64,000 nt of DNA. It comes from Saccharopolyspora endophytica (lineage in GTDB: Bacteria; Actinomycetota; Actinomycetes; Mycobacteriales; Pseudonocardiaceae). Made by a program: the position numbers and the translations under genes. Of this stretch, positions 48,696-57,461 are shown in pieces. The notes under the pieces were generated by a model, which had not been told where the DNA came from, did no database searches, and was given only the letters and a program-made list of their open reading frames with translations. The stretch spans positions 186,001 through 250,000 of the forward strand of contig NZ_JAGPXE010000012.1 in the NCBI RefSeq assembly GCF_018070075.1. Direction: 5' to 3'. Position 1 is the stretch's first letter, and the number at the start of each line of letters is the position of its first letter.

Positions 48696-50291
48696 TCACT
48701 CAAAGCTGACGGTCCGCACGATTCGGGCGCCCACAGCAGCGCCGATCGGCTCCAGCACGCCCTGCTCGACCGGACGGTCCACGCGCAGCAGCATGATCGC
48801 CTCGGAGCGCTCGGTGGTCTGGCTGACCGTCGCGGCCTCGATGTTCACGCCGACCTCGCCCAGCAGCGTGCCGACCTTGCCCATCACGCCCGGGCGGTCC
48901 GGGTACTCCAGCAGCAGCACGTTGCCCTCGGCCCGCAGGTCGAAGTGCCGGCCGTTGACCTCGACCAGCTTCTCCACCTGGTTCGGGCCCGACAGCGCAC
49001 CAGAGACCACCGAGGTGCTGCCGTCGGCCATGTGCGCGCGCAGCGACACGACGCTGCGGTGGTTGGGGCTCTCCGAGGTCGTCTTGACCTCGACCTGGAC
49101 ACCCAGCTCCTCGGCCAGCTGCGGGGCGTTGACGAAGGTCACCTGGCTCTCGACCGCACCGGCGAACACGCCGCGCAGCGCCGCGAGCTGCAGCACCGAG
49201 ACGTCCTCGTCGGCCAGCTCGCCGCGGGCCTCGATGGTCACCGAGCTCGGGGTGCCGCCCTGCAGCGCGGCCAGCAGCTGGCCCAGCTTCTGGGTCAGCG
49301 ACAGGTACGGGCGGACCTCCTCGCCGACCGCACCGCCCTGGACGTTGACCGCGTCCGGGACGAAGTCGCCGCGCAGCGCCAGCCGGACCGACTTGGCCAC
49401 GTCGGTGCCCGCGCGGTCCTGGGCCTCGGTGGTGGAGGCGCCCAGGTGCGGGGTCACCACGACGTTGTCCAGGGAGAACAGCGGGCTGTCGGTGATCGGC
49501 TCGGACTTGAACACGTCGATGCCGGCGCCGGCGATGGTGCCGTTGCGCAGCGCGTCGGCCAGCGCGTCCTCGTCGACCAGACCGCCGCGAGCGGCGTTGA
49601 TGATGACCAGGTTCGGCTTGGCCTTCTTGAGCTCCTCGGCACCGATCAGACCCAGGGTCTCAGCGGTCTTGGGGAGGTGGATCGACAGCGCGTCGGCACG
49701 GCTGAGCAGCTCCTCCAGCGAGACCAGCTCGATGCCCAGCTGCGCGGCGCGAGCCGGCGACACGTAGGGGTCGTAGGCGATGAGCTTGGTGCCGAAGGCG
49801 GCGACGCGGGCGGCGAACAGCTGCCCGATCTTGCCCAGGCCGACGACACCGACGGTCTTGCCGTTGAGCTCGACACCGCCGTAGGAGCTGCGCTTCCAGG
49901 CGCCGCCCTTGAGGCTCGCATCGGCCTGCGGCACGTTGCGGACCACCGACAGCAGCAGCGCCATGGCGTGCTCGGCGGCGGAGACGATGTTGGAGGTGGG
50001 GGCGTTGACCACCATCACGCCGCGCTCGGTGGCGGCGGGCACCTCGACGTTGTCGAGACCGACGCCCGCGCGGGCGACGACCTTGAGGTTCTTGGCCGCC
50101 GACAGGACTTCGGCATCGACCTTGGTCGCGGAACGGACCAGCAGCGCATCGGCGTCGGCGACAGCGTCGAGCAGCGCCGGACGGTCGGTGCCGTCCACGT
50201 TGCGGATCTCGACCTCTTCGCCGAGGGCGTCGATCACGGACGGGGCCAACTTCTCGGCGAGAAGAACGACAGGACGGCTTGCGTTGGTCAC
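48696..50291 (-). CDS. serA: D-3-phosphoglycerate dehydrogenase
   Basis: A 531-residue SerA of the long actinobacterial type, catalysing the first step of serine synthesis. The NAD-binding motif is GVVGLGKIGQLFAARVAAFG near residue 148. Catalytic Arg and His lie in INAARGGLVDEDAL near residue 235 and TPHLGASTTEAQDR near residue 285. The intervening ASB domain (about 320-450) and C-terminal ACT domain (VLLLEYPDRPGVMGKVGTLLG, about 460-531) give allosteric serine inhibition in this class. The start is ATG or GTG at 50291. An AT-rich -10-like GTTAAACTT lies about 60 bases upstream. Confidence 0.96.
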   Translation of the reverse strand: MTNASRPVVLLAEKLAPSVIDALGEEVEIRNVDGTDRPALLDAVADADALLVRSATKVDAEVLSAAKNLKVVARAGVGLDNVEVPAATERGVMVVNAPTSNIVSAAEHAMALLLSVVRNVPQADASLKGGAWKRSSYGGVELNGKTVGVVGLGKIGQLFAARVAAFGTKLIAYDPYVSPARAAQLGIELVSLEELLSRADALSIHLPKTAETLGLIGAEELKKAKPNLVIINAARGGLVDEDALADALRNGTIAGAGIDVFKSEPITDSPLFSLDNVVVTPHLGASTTEAQDRAGTDVAKSVRLALRGDFVPDAVNVQGGAVGEEVRPYLSLTQKLGQLLAALQGGTPSSVTIEARGELADEDVSVLQLAALRGVFAGAVESQVTFVNAPQLAEELGVQVEVKTTSESPNHRSVVSLRAHMADGSTSVVSGALSGPNQVEKLVEVNGRHFDLRAEGNVLLLEYPDRPGVMGKVGTLLGEVGVNIEAATVSQTTERSEAIMLLRVDRPVEQGVLEPIGAAVGARIVRTVSFE

Positions 50292-50556
50292 GGGCGAACT
50301 CCAAGCTGGAAGATCACGATCGGCACGACGATGTGCCCGGACGGGGGAAGTTTAACGGGAGATTGAGAAAGCATTCACAAGGGTGTAGCTCGGATCACCG
50401 CTGGATCGAACACGTCCACGAGACCCGCTCTTTCAGCATTCTCGCAGATCACACCCCGTGCGAGGGGTATCCGTTCCAGAGTGCGGGAGAGATCGCCACC
50501 CGAACGGGCCCACGCCGCCCACGCCGACGACATCAGGCCCGAACGGCGGCCGGGCT

Positions 50557-50802
50557 TCACGGTTCGTCGAATTCGCCGTCCTTGGCGCCCGCGACGAACG
50601 CGTCCCATTCCTCGGGGGTGAAAACGAGAACGGGGCCTTCCGGATCCGCCCCGTTTCGCATCCCCACATAACCGTCGACGAACGCGATCTCGACGCCCGG
50701 TTCGTCCGGATCATCCGTGCTCGTGATCCACTCCGCGACGGAGAAGTCCAGTTTGTCGCGGACGTGCGCTTTGTCGTCGACGATCTCGTTCTCTGCACTC
50801 AC
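50557..50802 (-). CDS. DUF397 protein
   Basis: An 81-residue small acidic protein with the DUF397 core: CxxVEIAF-type EPGVEIAFVDGYVGMRNGAD and VLVFTPEEWDAFVAGAKDGEFD at the end. In actinomycetes such genes usually pair with an XRE/DUF5753 regulator, in pairs reported to affect development and antibiotic production. Here no such regulator is adjacent. GTG at 50802 is used with a -10-like TACGGT 6 bases upstream, suggesting a leaderless mRNA; GTG at 50823 is a second option. Confidence 0.8.
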   Translation of the reverse strand: MSAENEIVDDKAHVRDKLDFSVAEWITSTDDPDEPGVEIAFVDGYVGMRNGADPEGPVLVFTPEEWDAFVAGAKDGEFDEP

Positions 50803-50892
50803 GATGCGTACCGTATCCCTCACTCATAGCGATATCCCGTTGTGGGAGACCCGCCCGGCGGAAACCTACCCACCACCGCCGAAACACGCGAG

Positions 50893-50928
50893 GCCCGGTG
50901 AAACCTCGTTGGAGAGGGTTCACCGGGC
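50893..50928 (-). terminator. Terminator hairpin of ilvC
   Basis: GCCCGGTGAAACC (50893-50905) pairs with GGGTTCACCGGGC (50916-50928) with one mismatch, 48 bases beyond the ilvC stop. Confidence 0.65.
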
Positions 50929-50975
50929 CAGGCGGGTCAACGCTGCCGAGGGCTCCGGAGAGCTCGGAGATCAGC

Positions 50976-51971
50976 TCACTTGTTGGTCCAGGACATCAGC
51001 GAGCGCAGCTTCTTGCCGACCTCTTCGATCTGGTGGGCGTTGCCCTCGGCCTGCAGCTTGGTGAAGTTCGGGCGACCGGCCTCGTCCTCGGCCACCCACT
51101 CCTTGGCGAAGGTGCCGTCCTGGATCTCACCGAGCACCTTGCGCATCGAGTCCTTGACGTGCGAGTCGATGACGCGCGGGCCGCGGGTGAGGTCGCCGTA
51201 CTCGGCGGTGTCCGAGCAGGAGTAGCGCTGACCGGCGATGCCGCCCTCCCACATCAGGTCCACGATCAGCTTGAGCTCGTGCAGGACCTCGAAGTAGGCG
51301 ATCTCCGGCTGGTACCCGGCCTCGACCAGCACCTCGAAACCGTTCTGCACCAGCGCGGAGGCACCACCGCAGAGAACGGCCTGCTCACCGAACAGGTCGG
51401 TCTCGGTCTCCTCCTTGAAGGTGGTCTTGATGACGCCGGCGCGGGCACCGCCGATGGCGGCGGCGTAGGACAGCGCCAGGGCCTGGCCGTTGCCCGAGGC
51501 GTCCTGCTCGACGGCGATCAGGCACGGCACGCCCTTGCCGTCGACGAACTGGCGGCGGACCAGGTGGCCCGGGCCCTTCGGGGCGACCATGGCGACGTCG
51601 ACGTCGGCCGGCGGCTGGATCAGGCCGTAGCGGATGTTGAAGCCGTGGCCGAAGAACAGCGCGTCACCCTGCTTGAGGTTCGGGGCGACGTCGTTGGCGT
51701 AGATCTCGCGCTGTTTGGTGTCGGGCGCCAGGATCATGATCAGGTCGGCCTCGGCGGACGCCTCGGACGGGGTGAGGACCTTCAGGCCCTCCTCCTCGGC
51801 CTTGGCGCGGGACTTGGAACCCTCCGGCAGACCGATGCGCACGTCCACGCCCGAGTCCCGCAGGCTCAGCGCGTGGGCGTGGCCCTGGCTGCCGTAGCCG
51901 ATGACGGCGACCTTGCGGCCCTGCACGATGCCGAGGTCCGCGTCCGCGTCGTAGAAGATTTCAACTGCCAT
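50976..51971 (-). CDS. ilvC: Ketol-acid reductoisomerase
   Basis: A 331-residue class I KARI that converts acetolactate or acetohydroxybutyrate to the dihydroxy acid. The NADPH-binding loop is VAVIGYGSQGHAHALSLRDSG near residue 22. The knotted C-terminal domain has DLFGEQAVLCGG and the Mg-binding LIVDLMWEGGIAGQRYS near residue 225. An AAAGGAAA stretch precedes the ATG at 51971. It is the third gene of the ilvB-ilvN-ilvC order on the minus strand. A structured intergenic element of about 160 bases separates it from ilvN, so it may have its own regulation or processing point. Confidence 0.97.
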   Translation of the reverse strand: MAVEIFYDADADLGIVQGRKVAVIGYGSQGHAHALSLRDSGVDVRIGLPEGSKSRAKAEEEGLKVLTPSEASAEADLIMILAPDTKQREIYANDVAPNLKQGDALFFGHGFNIRYGLIQPPADVDVAMVAPKGPGHLVRRQFVDGKGVPCLIAVEQDASGNGQALALSYAAAIGGARAGVIKTTFKEETETDLFGEQAVLCGGASALVQNGFEVLVEAGYQPEIAYFEVLHELKLIVDLMWEGGIAGQRYSCSDTAEYGDLTRGPRVIDSHVKDSMRKVLGEIQDGTFAKEWVAEDEAGRPNFTKLQAEGNAHQIEEVGKKLRSLMSWTNK

Positions 51972-52013
51972 GGTGATTCAGCGTTTCCTTTCGGGACTTC
52001 ATCGGTTGTCGGC

Positions 52014-52176
52014 AAGCGGCGACGCCGCTTCCTCTTTCACCCCGTGAGCAACTTGCACCGCCGCGGGTTCTGACACGTCGTCTGGCGAGTACGCCGCGAC
52101 GCCGTGTATTGGCATACATAAGGAGTGGCGCACGGAGTCCAGGCGGCGTGTCAGGTTCCGCTACCCGCACCGCTGC
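52014..52176 (+). repeat. Structured intergenic element, copy B
   Basis: Hairpin P1 is AAGCGGC-GAC-GCCGCTT (52014-52030). Conserved GCACCGCCGCGGGTTC lies at 52055-52070. Helix P2 pairs 52071-52085 (TGACACGTCGTCTGG) with 52139-52153 (CCAGGCGGCGTGTCA), 15 bp with two G.U pairs. Conserved GGTTCCGCTACC and GCACCGCTG follow. Inside, GCCGTGTATTGG-CATACAT forms a small TGTAT/ATACA hairpin. It lies in the ilvN-ilvC spacer, antisense to the ilv operon. Confidence 0.8.
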
Positions 52177-52207
52177 GTTTGCCGGCAACCTCGTCATTCT
52201 TTTGTGG

Positions 52208-52714
52208 TCAGCGGACTGCTGTGGCTGTGATGGAGCGGGGGCCTCGGCCGATCGCGATCGTTCCCGACTGCACCATCTCGCGGACGCCGTAGGGTTCCAG
52301 CATTCGCAGCAACGCGTCGAGCTTATCGGCGGTGCCGGTGGCCTCGATGGTCAGCGCCTCCGGCGAGACGTCCACCACCTTGGCGCGGAACAGCTGCACG
52401 GTCTCCAGGACCTGGCTGCGCACCGAGGAGTCGGCGCGGACCTTGACCAGCAGCAGCTCGCGCTGCACCGCGGCGTCGTCCTCCAGCTCCACGATCTTGA
52501 TCACGTTCACCAGCTTGTTGAGCTGCTTGGTGACCTGTTCCAAGGGCTGGTCGCTGACGGCGACCACGATCGTCATCCGGGAGATCTCCGGGTGCTCGGT
52601 CGGGCCGACCGCGAGCGACTCGATGTTGAAGCTGCGTCGGGAGAACAGGCCGGAAACCCGGGCGAGAACACCGGGGACGTTCTCCACCAGAACGCTGAGC
52701 GTATGCCTGGTCAC
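52208..52714 (-). CDS. ilvN: Acetolactate synthase small (regulatory) subunit
   Basis: A 168-residue IlvN. The N-terminal ACT domain binds valine for feedback inhibition (HTLSVLVENVPGVLARVSGLF, then RRSFNIESLAVGPTEHPEISRMT). The C-terminal half includes ELLLVKVRAD and the ALTIEATGTADKLDALL segment. GTG at 52714 overlaps the ilvB stop (GTGA), giving translational coupling and balanced subunit synthesis. Confidence 0.96.
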   Translation of the reverse strand: MTRHTLSVLVENVPGVLARVSGLFSRRSFNIESLAVGPTEHPEISRMTIVVAVSDQPLEQVTKQLNKLVNVIKIVELEDDAAVQRELLLVKVRADSSVRSQVLETVQLFRAKVVDVSPEALTIEATGTADKLDALLRMLEPYGVREMVQSGTIAIGRGPRSITATAVR

Positions 52715-54543
52715 GCTTCGTCCTCCTCGAACAGCGGGCGGATGCCGCGTGCCGCCATGATCTCGTCGTTGCCGGTGCCCGCCGCCACCATCGGCCACAC
52801 CTGCGCGTCCTTGCCCACCACGAAGTCGATCACGACCGGTCGGTCGTTGATCTCCATAGCCCGCTGGATGACGCTGTCGACGTCCTCTTTGGACTCACAC
52901 CGCAGGCCGGCGCACCCGTAGGCGTCGGCGAGCAGCTTGAAGTCCGGGATGCGGTGCTTGTGGGTGCCGAGGTCGCTGTGTGAGTAACGCTCGGCGTAAA
53001 ACAGGTTCTGCCACTGCCGGACCATACCCAGGTTGCCGTTGTTGATGACGGCCACCTTGATGGGGATGTCCTCGATCGCGCAGGTCGCGAGCTCCTGGTT
53101 GGTCATCTGGAAGCAGCCGTCGCCGTCGATGGCCCACACGACCTTGTCCGGCACACCGGCCTTGGCGCCCATGGCCGCGGGAACCGCGTAGCCCATGGTC
53201 CCCAGGCCACCGGAGTTCAGCCAGGTGCGCGGGTTGTCGTAGCCGACGAACTGCGCGGCCCACATCTGGTGCTGACCCACGCCCGCCGCGTAGACCGCGT
53301 CGGTGCCGGCGATCTTGCCCAGCCGCTCGATGACGTACTCCGGCGACAGGCTGCCGTCGCTGGGCTCGGCGTAGCCGAGTGGGAACCGGCCGCGGATGTC
53401 GTCCAGCATCGCCCACCACGCCGTCAGGTCGGCGGTGCCGTCCTCGGCCTCGGCGGCCTCGAACGCCTCGGTCAGCTCGGCGATGACGTCCTTGCAGTCA
53501 CCGACGATCGGGACGTCGGCGTGGCGGTTCTTGGAGATCTCGGCCGGGTCGATGTCGGCGTGCACGACCTTGGCGTCGGGCGCGAACGACGAGAGCTGGC
53601 CGGTGACCCGGTCGTCGAACCGGGTGCCCAGGGCGATCAGCAGGTCGGAGCGCTGCATCGCGGCGACCGCGGCGACCGTGCCGTGCATGCCCGGCATGCC
53701 GAGGTGCTGCGGGTGCGAGTCCGGGAACGCGCCGCGCGCCATCAGCGTGGTGACCACCGGGATGCCCGTGCGCTCGGCCAGCTGCCGCAGCTCGGCGTGC
53801 GCCTCGGCCTTGATGACGCCGCCACCGACGTAGAGCACCGGCTGCTTGGCCTCGACCATGAGCTTCGCGGCCTCGCGGACCTGCTTGCCGTGCGGCTTGC
53901 TGGTCGGCTTGTAACCCGGCAGCTTCATCTCCGGCGGCCAGGAGAAGGACATGGTGGCCTGCTGGACGTCCTTGGGGATGTCGACCAGCACCGGGCCCGG
54001 GCGACCGCTGGCGGCGATGTAGAACGCCTCGGCGATGATCCGCGGGATGTCCTCGGCGTCGGTGACCAGGAAGTTGTGCTTGGTGATCGGCAGCGTGATG
54101 CCGCAGATGTCGGCTTCCTGGAAGGCGTCCGTGCCGATCAGGCCGGTGGACTGCTGGCCGGTGATCGCCACGACCGGGACGGAGTCCATGTGCGCGTCGG
54201 CGAGCGGGGTGACCAGGTTCGTCGCACCCGGGCCGGAGGTGGCCATGCACACCCCGACCTTGCCGGTGGCCTGCGCGTATCCGGTCGCCGCGTGCCCGCC
54301 GCCCTGCTCGTGGCGGACCAGCACGTGCCGGACCTTCTCGGAGTCGAGCAAGGGGTCGTAGGACGGGAGGATGGTGCCACCCGGAATCCCGAAGACGACC
54401 TCGCAACCCACGGACTCCAGCGAGCGGACGAGTGCCTGCGCACCCGTCATCTTCACCGGAGCACCGCTGGGCGGCGCGGGCTTGGGTCGGCGTCCTGGCG
54501 GGGGCGCCGGGACCGGATTCTGCCTGGTATTGGCGCTGGTCAT
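52711..54543 (-). CDS. ilvB: Acetolactate synthase large (catalytic) subunit
   Basis: A 610-residue TPP- and FAD-dependent enzyme, the first common step of valine, leucine and isoleucine synthesis. After a Pro-rich N-terminal segment of about 35 residues, the PYR domain has the catalytic glutamate in LVRHEQGGGHAATGYA near residue 82. The FAD-binding middle domain has ALGTRFDDRVTGQLSSF. The TPP motif is IDGDGCFQMTNQELAT near residue 485, then NNGNLGMVRQWQNLFY. ATG at 54543 follows GAGG. Expression is probably attenuated through the leader peptide MLRLHDILVLPWRVDA. Confidence 0.97.
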   Translation of the reverse strand: MTSANTRQNPVPAPPPGRRPKPAPPSGAPVKMTGAQALVRSLESVGCEVVFGIPGGTILPSYDPLLDSEKVRHVLVRHEQGGGHAATGYAQATGKVGVCMATSGPGATNLVTPLADAHMDSVPVVAITGQQSTGLIGTDAFQEADICGITLPITKHNFLVTDAEDIPRIIAEAFYIAASGRPGPVLVDIPKDVQQATMSFSWPPEMKLPGYKPTSKPHGKQVREAAKLMVEAKQPVLYVGGGVIKAEAHAELRQLAERTGIPVVTTLMARGAFPDSHPQHLGMPGMHGTVAAVAAMQRSDLLIALGTRFDDRVTGQLSSFAPDAKVVHADIDPAEISKNRHADVPIVGDCKDVIAELTEAFEAAEAEDGTADLTAWWAMLDDIRGRFPLGYAEPSDGSLSPEYVIERLGKIAGTDAVYAAGVGQHQMWAAQFVGYDNPRTWLNSGGLGTMGYAVPAAMGAKAGVPDKVVWAIDGDGCFQMTNQELATCAIEDIPIKVAVINNGNLGMVRQWQNLFYAERYSHSDLGTHKHRIPDFKLLADAYGCAGLRCESKEDVDSVIQRAMEINDRPVVIDFVVGKDAQVWPMVAAGTGNDEIMAARGIRPLFEEDEA

Positions 54544-54581
54544 CGGGTCAACCTCGGTGGTTGGGAGTGGGACCGGACACG

Positions 54582-54662
54582 AAAAAACCCTCGCAGGCCA
54601 CAAAGAGGCCCCACGAGGGTTGGCGCGTCGACGCTGCGAACTTCCTTAGGCGTCGACGCGCC
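54582..54662 (-). promoter_or_regulatory. Branched-chain amino acid attenuator of ilvB
   Basis: On the minus strand, GGCGCGTCGACGC (54650-54662) pairs with GCGTCGACGCGCC (54622-54634). It is followed directly by a terminator in which AACCCTCG (54614-54621) pairs with CGAGGGTT (54586-54593) with an inner GGCC/GGCC stem, then TTTTTT. The first arm overlaps the last codons of the leader peptide, the classic attenuator arrangement. Confidence 0.85.
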
Positions 54663-54696
54663 AGGGAAGTACGAGAATGTCGTGCAGTCGCAGCAT
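54646..54696 (-). CDS. ilvB leader peptide MLRLHDILVLPWRVDA
   Basis: A 16-codon frame, ATG 54696 to TAA 54648-54646, with a run of Ile-Leu-Val-Leu codons followed by the attenuator arm. It resembles the ILVL-containing leader peptides predicted before ilvB in other actinobacteria. The start codon lies 7 bases after the -10 box, so translation is probably leaderless. Confidence 0.85.
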   Translation of the reverse strand: MLRLHDILVLPWRVDA

Positions 54697-54703
54697 GGCC
54701 AGG

Positions 54704-54733
54704 ACGTTAATGGGACCGGTCGCGCCACGTCAA
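54704..54733 (-). promoter_or_regulatory. ilvB promoter
   Basis: On the minus strand, TTGACG (54728-54733) and TAACGT (54704-54709) are separated by 18 bases. The predicted start is at or near the leader-peptide ATG at 54696. Confidence 0.6.
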
Positions 54734-54930
54734 ACGATCCGGGACGATCGTCTCGCATGGTGGGCGCCCGTCCAGGCTGCCACGATCCGCCCCTTCGCGC
54801 TTTTCCCAGTTCAGCGATGCTGTCGCGGCGGGATTCGAGCCAGGTGTGATGCGCACCGCTCCCCGGCTCCCAGCCGCTGGGAGTTTCGGGTCCCGATCGG
54901 GCGAAGCCGACCAGGTGAGAACATCGAGGG

Positions 54931-55404
54931 GTGAGCGAGACACCCCAGGACGACGCCGCCGAACCGCAGAGCACCGAATCCGCGCCCGACGCGGAGCCGC
55001 GGACCACCGAGATCCCGGAGTCGCTGAACTTCCGGGTCCCCCGCGTGTCGCTGCTCGCAGTGCTCGCCGTCGCCGCCTGCGCGGTACCGCTGGCCACCAC
55101 CTCCGGTCCGGTGGGGCTGCTCGTCTTCCTGATCCCGCTCGCGCTGCTGTGGGTCGTGCTGCGGCCGGGCACCACCGTCGACGCCGAGCGGATCAAGACC
55201 CGCACCCTCGTCGGCGGGCGCACCCTTCCCTGGGAGTCGCTGAAGGGCCTGGCCATCACCAAGCAGTCCAAGGTCCGCGCCAGCACCACCGACGGCGCCG
55301 AGGTCACGCTGCCCACCGTGCGCCCGCGCCACCTCCCCGCGATCTCCCTGGTCAGCCGCGGGCACCTCCCGGACCCCACCGCGCGGTCCACCGACGAGGA
55401 CTGA
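54931..55404 (+). CDS. PH-domain membrane protein, CFP6-like
   Basis: A 157-residue protein. The acidic, Pro/Thr-rich N-terminus (about 35 residues) is followed by two transmembrane helices (VSLLAVLAVAACAVPLATT and VGLLVFLIPLALLWVVLRP). A short PH-like domain (TTVDAERIKTRTLVGGRTLPWESLKGLAI) ends in RPRHLPAISLVSRG. It matches the mycobacterial low-molecular-weight antigen CFP6, also found between ilvB and doxX/lppZ genes. The start is GTG at 54931. The function is unknown; the PH-like part probably faces the cytoplasm. Confidence 0.85.
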   Translation: MSETPQDDAAEPQSTESAPDAEPRTTEIPESLNFRVPRVSLLAVLAVAACAVPLATTSGPVGLLVFLIPLALLWVVLRPGTTVDAERIKTRTLVGGRTLPWESLKGLAITKQSKVRASTTDGAEVTLPTVRPRHLPAISLVSRGHLPDPTARSTDED

Positions 55405-55596
55405 CACCGAAGATCCCGACCCGTAATCTGGCCGACATGCGTGCTCAAGCACGGTGTTCGCAGGGGTAGGGTCGGAGTCACCGCCACGCTTAGCACCCAC
55501 AAGGCGACGTCAGCGGGCTGGGCCGTTCGCGTTGAAGCTCGCTGGCTCCGCACCCGGCCCCACCGCACGAAGCCTGGAATCGAAGAAGGTCTCCCA

Positions 55597-57441
55597 ATGC
55601 CTCAGCTGCGTTCCCGCACCACGACTCACGGCCGGAATGCCGCCGGCGCCCGTTCGCTGTGGCGCGCCACCGGCATGACCGACGACGACTTCGGAAAGCC
55701 GATCGTCGCGATCGCCAACTCCTACACCCAGTTCGTGCCCGGTCACGTGCACCTGCGCGACCTCGGTGACGTCGTGGCCGAGACGATCCGCGAGGCGGGC
55801 GGCGTGCCGCGCGAGTTCCACACCATCGCCGTCGACGACGGAATCGCCATGGGCCACAGCGGCATGCTCTACTCGCTGCCCTCGCGGGAGATCATCGCCG
55901 ACTCGGTGGAGTACATGGTCAACGCGCACCAGGCCGACGCGCTGGTGTGCATCTCCAACTGCGACAAGATCACCCCGGGCATGCTCAACGCCGCGATGCG
56001 GCTGAACATCCCGGCGGTGTTCGTCTCGGGTGGCCCGATGGAGGCCGGCAAGGCCGTCGTGGTCGAGGGCGTCGCGCACGCGCCGACCGACCTGATCACC
56101 ACCATCTCGGCCTCGGCGAACTCGGCGATCGACGACGAGGGTCTGTCCGAGGTGGAGCGCTCCGCGTGCCCGACCTGCGGTTCGTGCTCGGGCATGTTCA
56201 CCGCGAACTCGATGAACTGCCTGACCGAGGCGCTGGGACTGGCGCTGCCGGGCAACGGTTCGACGCTGGCCACCCACGCGCTGCGCCGCGAGCTGTTCCA
56301 GGAGGCCGGCCGCACGGTCGTCAACATCGCCAAGCGCTACTACCAGTCCGACGACGAGACCGTCCTGCCGCGCTCGATCGCCAACAAGCAGGCGTTCGAG
56401 AACGCGATGGCGCTGGACATGGCGATGGGCGGATCCACCAACACGGTGCTGCACACCCTCGCCGCCGCGCAGGAGGGCGAGATCGACTTCACCCTCGACG
56501 ACATCGCCGAGATCAGCCGCAAGGTGCCGTGCCTGTCGAAGGTCGCGCCGAACTCCGACTACCACATGGAGGACGTGCACCGGGCCGGCGGCATCAGCGC
56601 GATCATGGGCGAGCTCGACCGCGCCGGTCTGCTGCACCGCGACGTCGCCTCGGTCCACAGCGAGAGCCTGACCGCGTGGCTGTCCACGTGGGACGTCCGC
56701 GGTGAATCGCCGTCGGAGAAGGCGCTGGAGATCTTCCACGCCGCGCCCGGCGGAGTGCGCACCACCCAGGCGTTCTCCACCGACAACCGCTGGTCGTCGC
56801 TGGACACCGACGCCGCCAACGGCTGCATCCGCGACGTCGAGCACGCCTACACCGTCGACGGCGGTCTGGCCGTGCTCAAGGGCAACCTCGCCGAGGAGGG
56901 CGCGGTCATCAAGGCGGCCGGCGTCGAGGAGGAGCTCTGGCACTTCCAGGGTCCGGCGCGGGTGCTGGAGAGCCAGGAGCAGGCGGTGTCGGCGATCCTG
57001 AACAAGGAGATCCAGCCCGGTGAGGTGCTGGTGATCCGCTACGAGGGCCCCGCGGGCGGTCCCGGCATGCAGGAGATGCTGCACCCGACCGCGTTCCTGA
57101 AGGGCTCCGGTCTGGGCAAGAAGTGCGCGCTGATCACCGACGGCCGGTTCTCCGGTGGCTCGTCGGGCCTGTCGGTCGGGCACATCTCGCCGGAGGCCGC
57201 GGGCGGCGGGCTCATCGGCCTGGTGGAGAACGGCGACCAGATCCTCATCGACGTCCACGAGCGCAAGCTGGAGCTGCTGGTCGACGAGCAGGTCCTGGCC
57301 GAGCGCCGCGCCAAGATGGAGGCCAGCGAGAACCCCTGGCAGCCCGTCGGCCGGGAGCGCAAGGTCACCACAGCCCTCCGCGCCTACGCGAAGCTCGCGA
57401 CGTCAGCCTCCTACGGCGCAGTCCGCGACGTGAACAAGTGA
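55597..57441 (+). CDS. ilvD: Dihydroxy-acid dehydratase
   Basis: A 614-residue IlvD, catalysing the third common step of branched-chain amino acid synthesis. Motifs: VCISNCDKITPGMLNA near residue 122 and CPTCGSCSGMFTANSMNC near residue 190, holding the Fe-S cysteines; LDMAMGGSTNTVLHTL; and ITDGRFSGGSSGLSVGHISPEAA near residue 515. ATG at 55597 follows AAGAAGG and matches the family start MPQLRSRTTTHGRN; the frame upstream to 55441 is not supported. It is a separate transcription unit on the strand opposite ilvBNC. The paralogue at 6459 is the catabolic member. Confidence 0.97.
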   Translation: MPQLRSRTTTHGRNAAGARSLWRATGMTDDDFGKPIVAIANSYTQFVPGHVHLRDLGDVVAETIREAGGVPREFHTIAVDDGIAMGHSGMLYSLPSREIIADSVEYMVNAHQADALVCISNCDKITPGMLNAAMRLNIPAVFVSGGPMEAGKAVVVEGVAHAPTDLITTISASANSAIDDEGLSEVERSACPTCGSCSGMFTANSMNCLTEALGLALPGNGSTLATHALRRELFQEAGRTVVNIAKRYYQSDDETVLPRSIANKQAFENAMALDMAMGGSTNTVLHTLAAAQEGEIDFTLDDIAEISRKVPCLSKVAPNSDYHMEDVHRAGGISAIMGELDRAGLLHRDVASVHSESLTAWLSTWDVRGESPSEKALEIFHAAPGGVRTTQAFSTDNRWSSLDTDAANGCIRDVEHAYTVDGGLAVLKGNLAEEGAVIKAAGVEEELWHFQGPARVLESQEQAVSAILNKEIQPGEVLVIRYEGPAGGPGMQEMLHPTAFLKGSGLGKKCALITDGRFSGGSSGLSVGHISPEAAGGGLIGLVENGDQILIDVHERKLELLVDEQVLAERRAKMEASENPWQPVGRERKVTTALRAYAKLATSASYGAVRDVNK

Positions 57442-57461
57442 GCTGCGTCGTTGTGTGAGCC

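Noticed and set aside
52109..52200. Small peptides YIRSGARSP / YIRSGTRSP encoded in element copies B and C
   Set aside because: The peptide similarity follows from the conserved DNA. Copy A does not keep the frame, and base changes follow helix pairing rather than codons.
55441..55596. Extended N-terminus of ilvD
   Set aside because: The residues do not match the family, and a good AAGAAGG precedes the ATG at 55597 with the conserved MPQLRSRTTTHG start.
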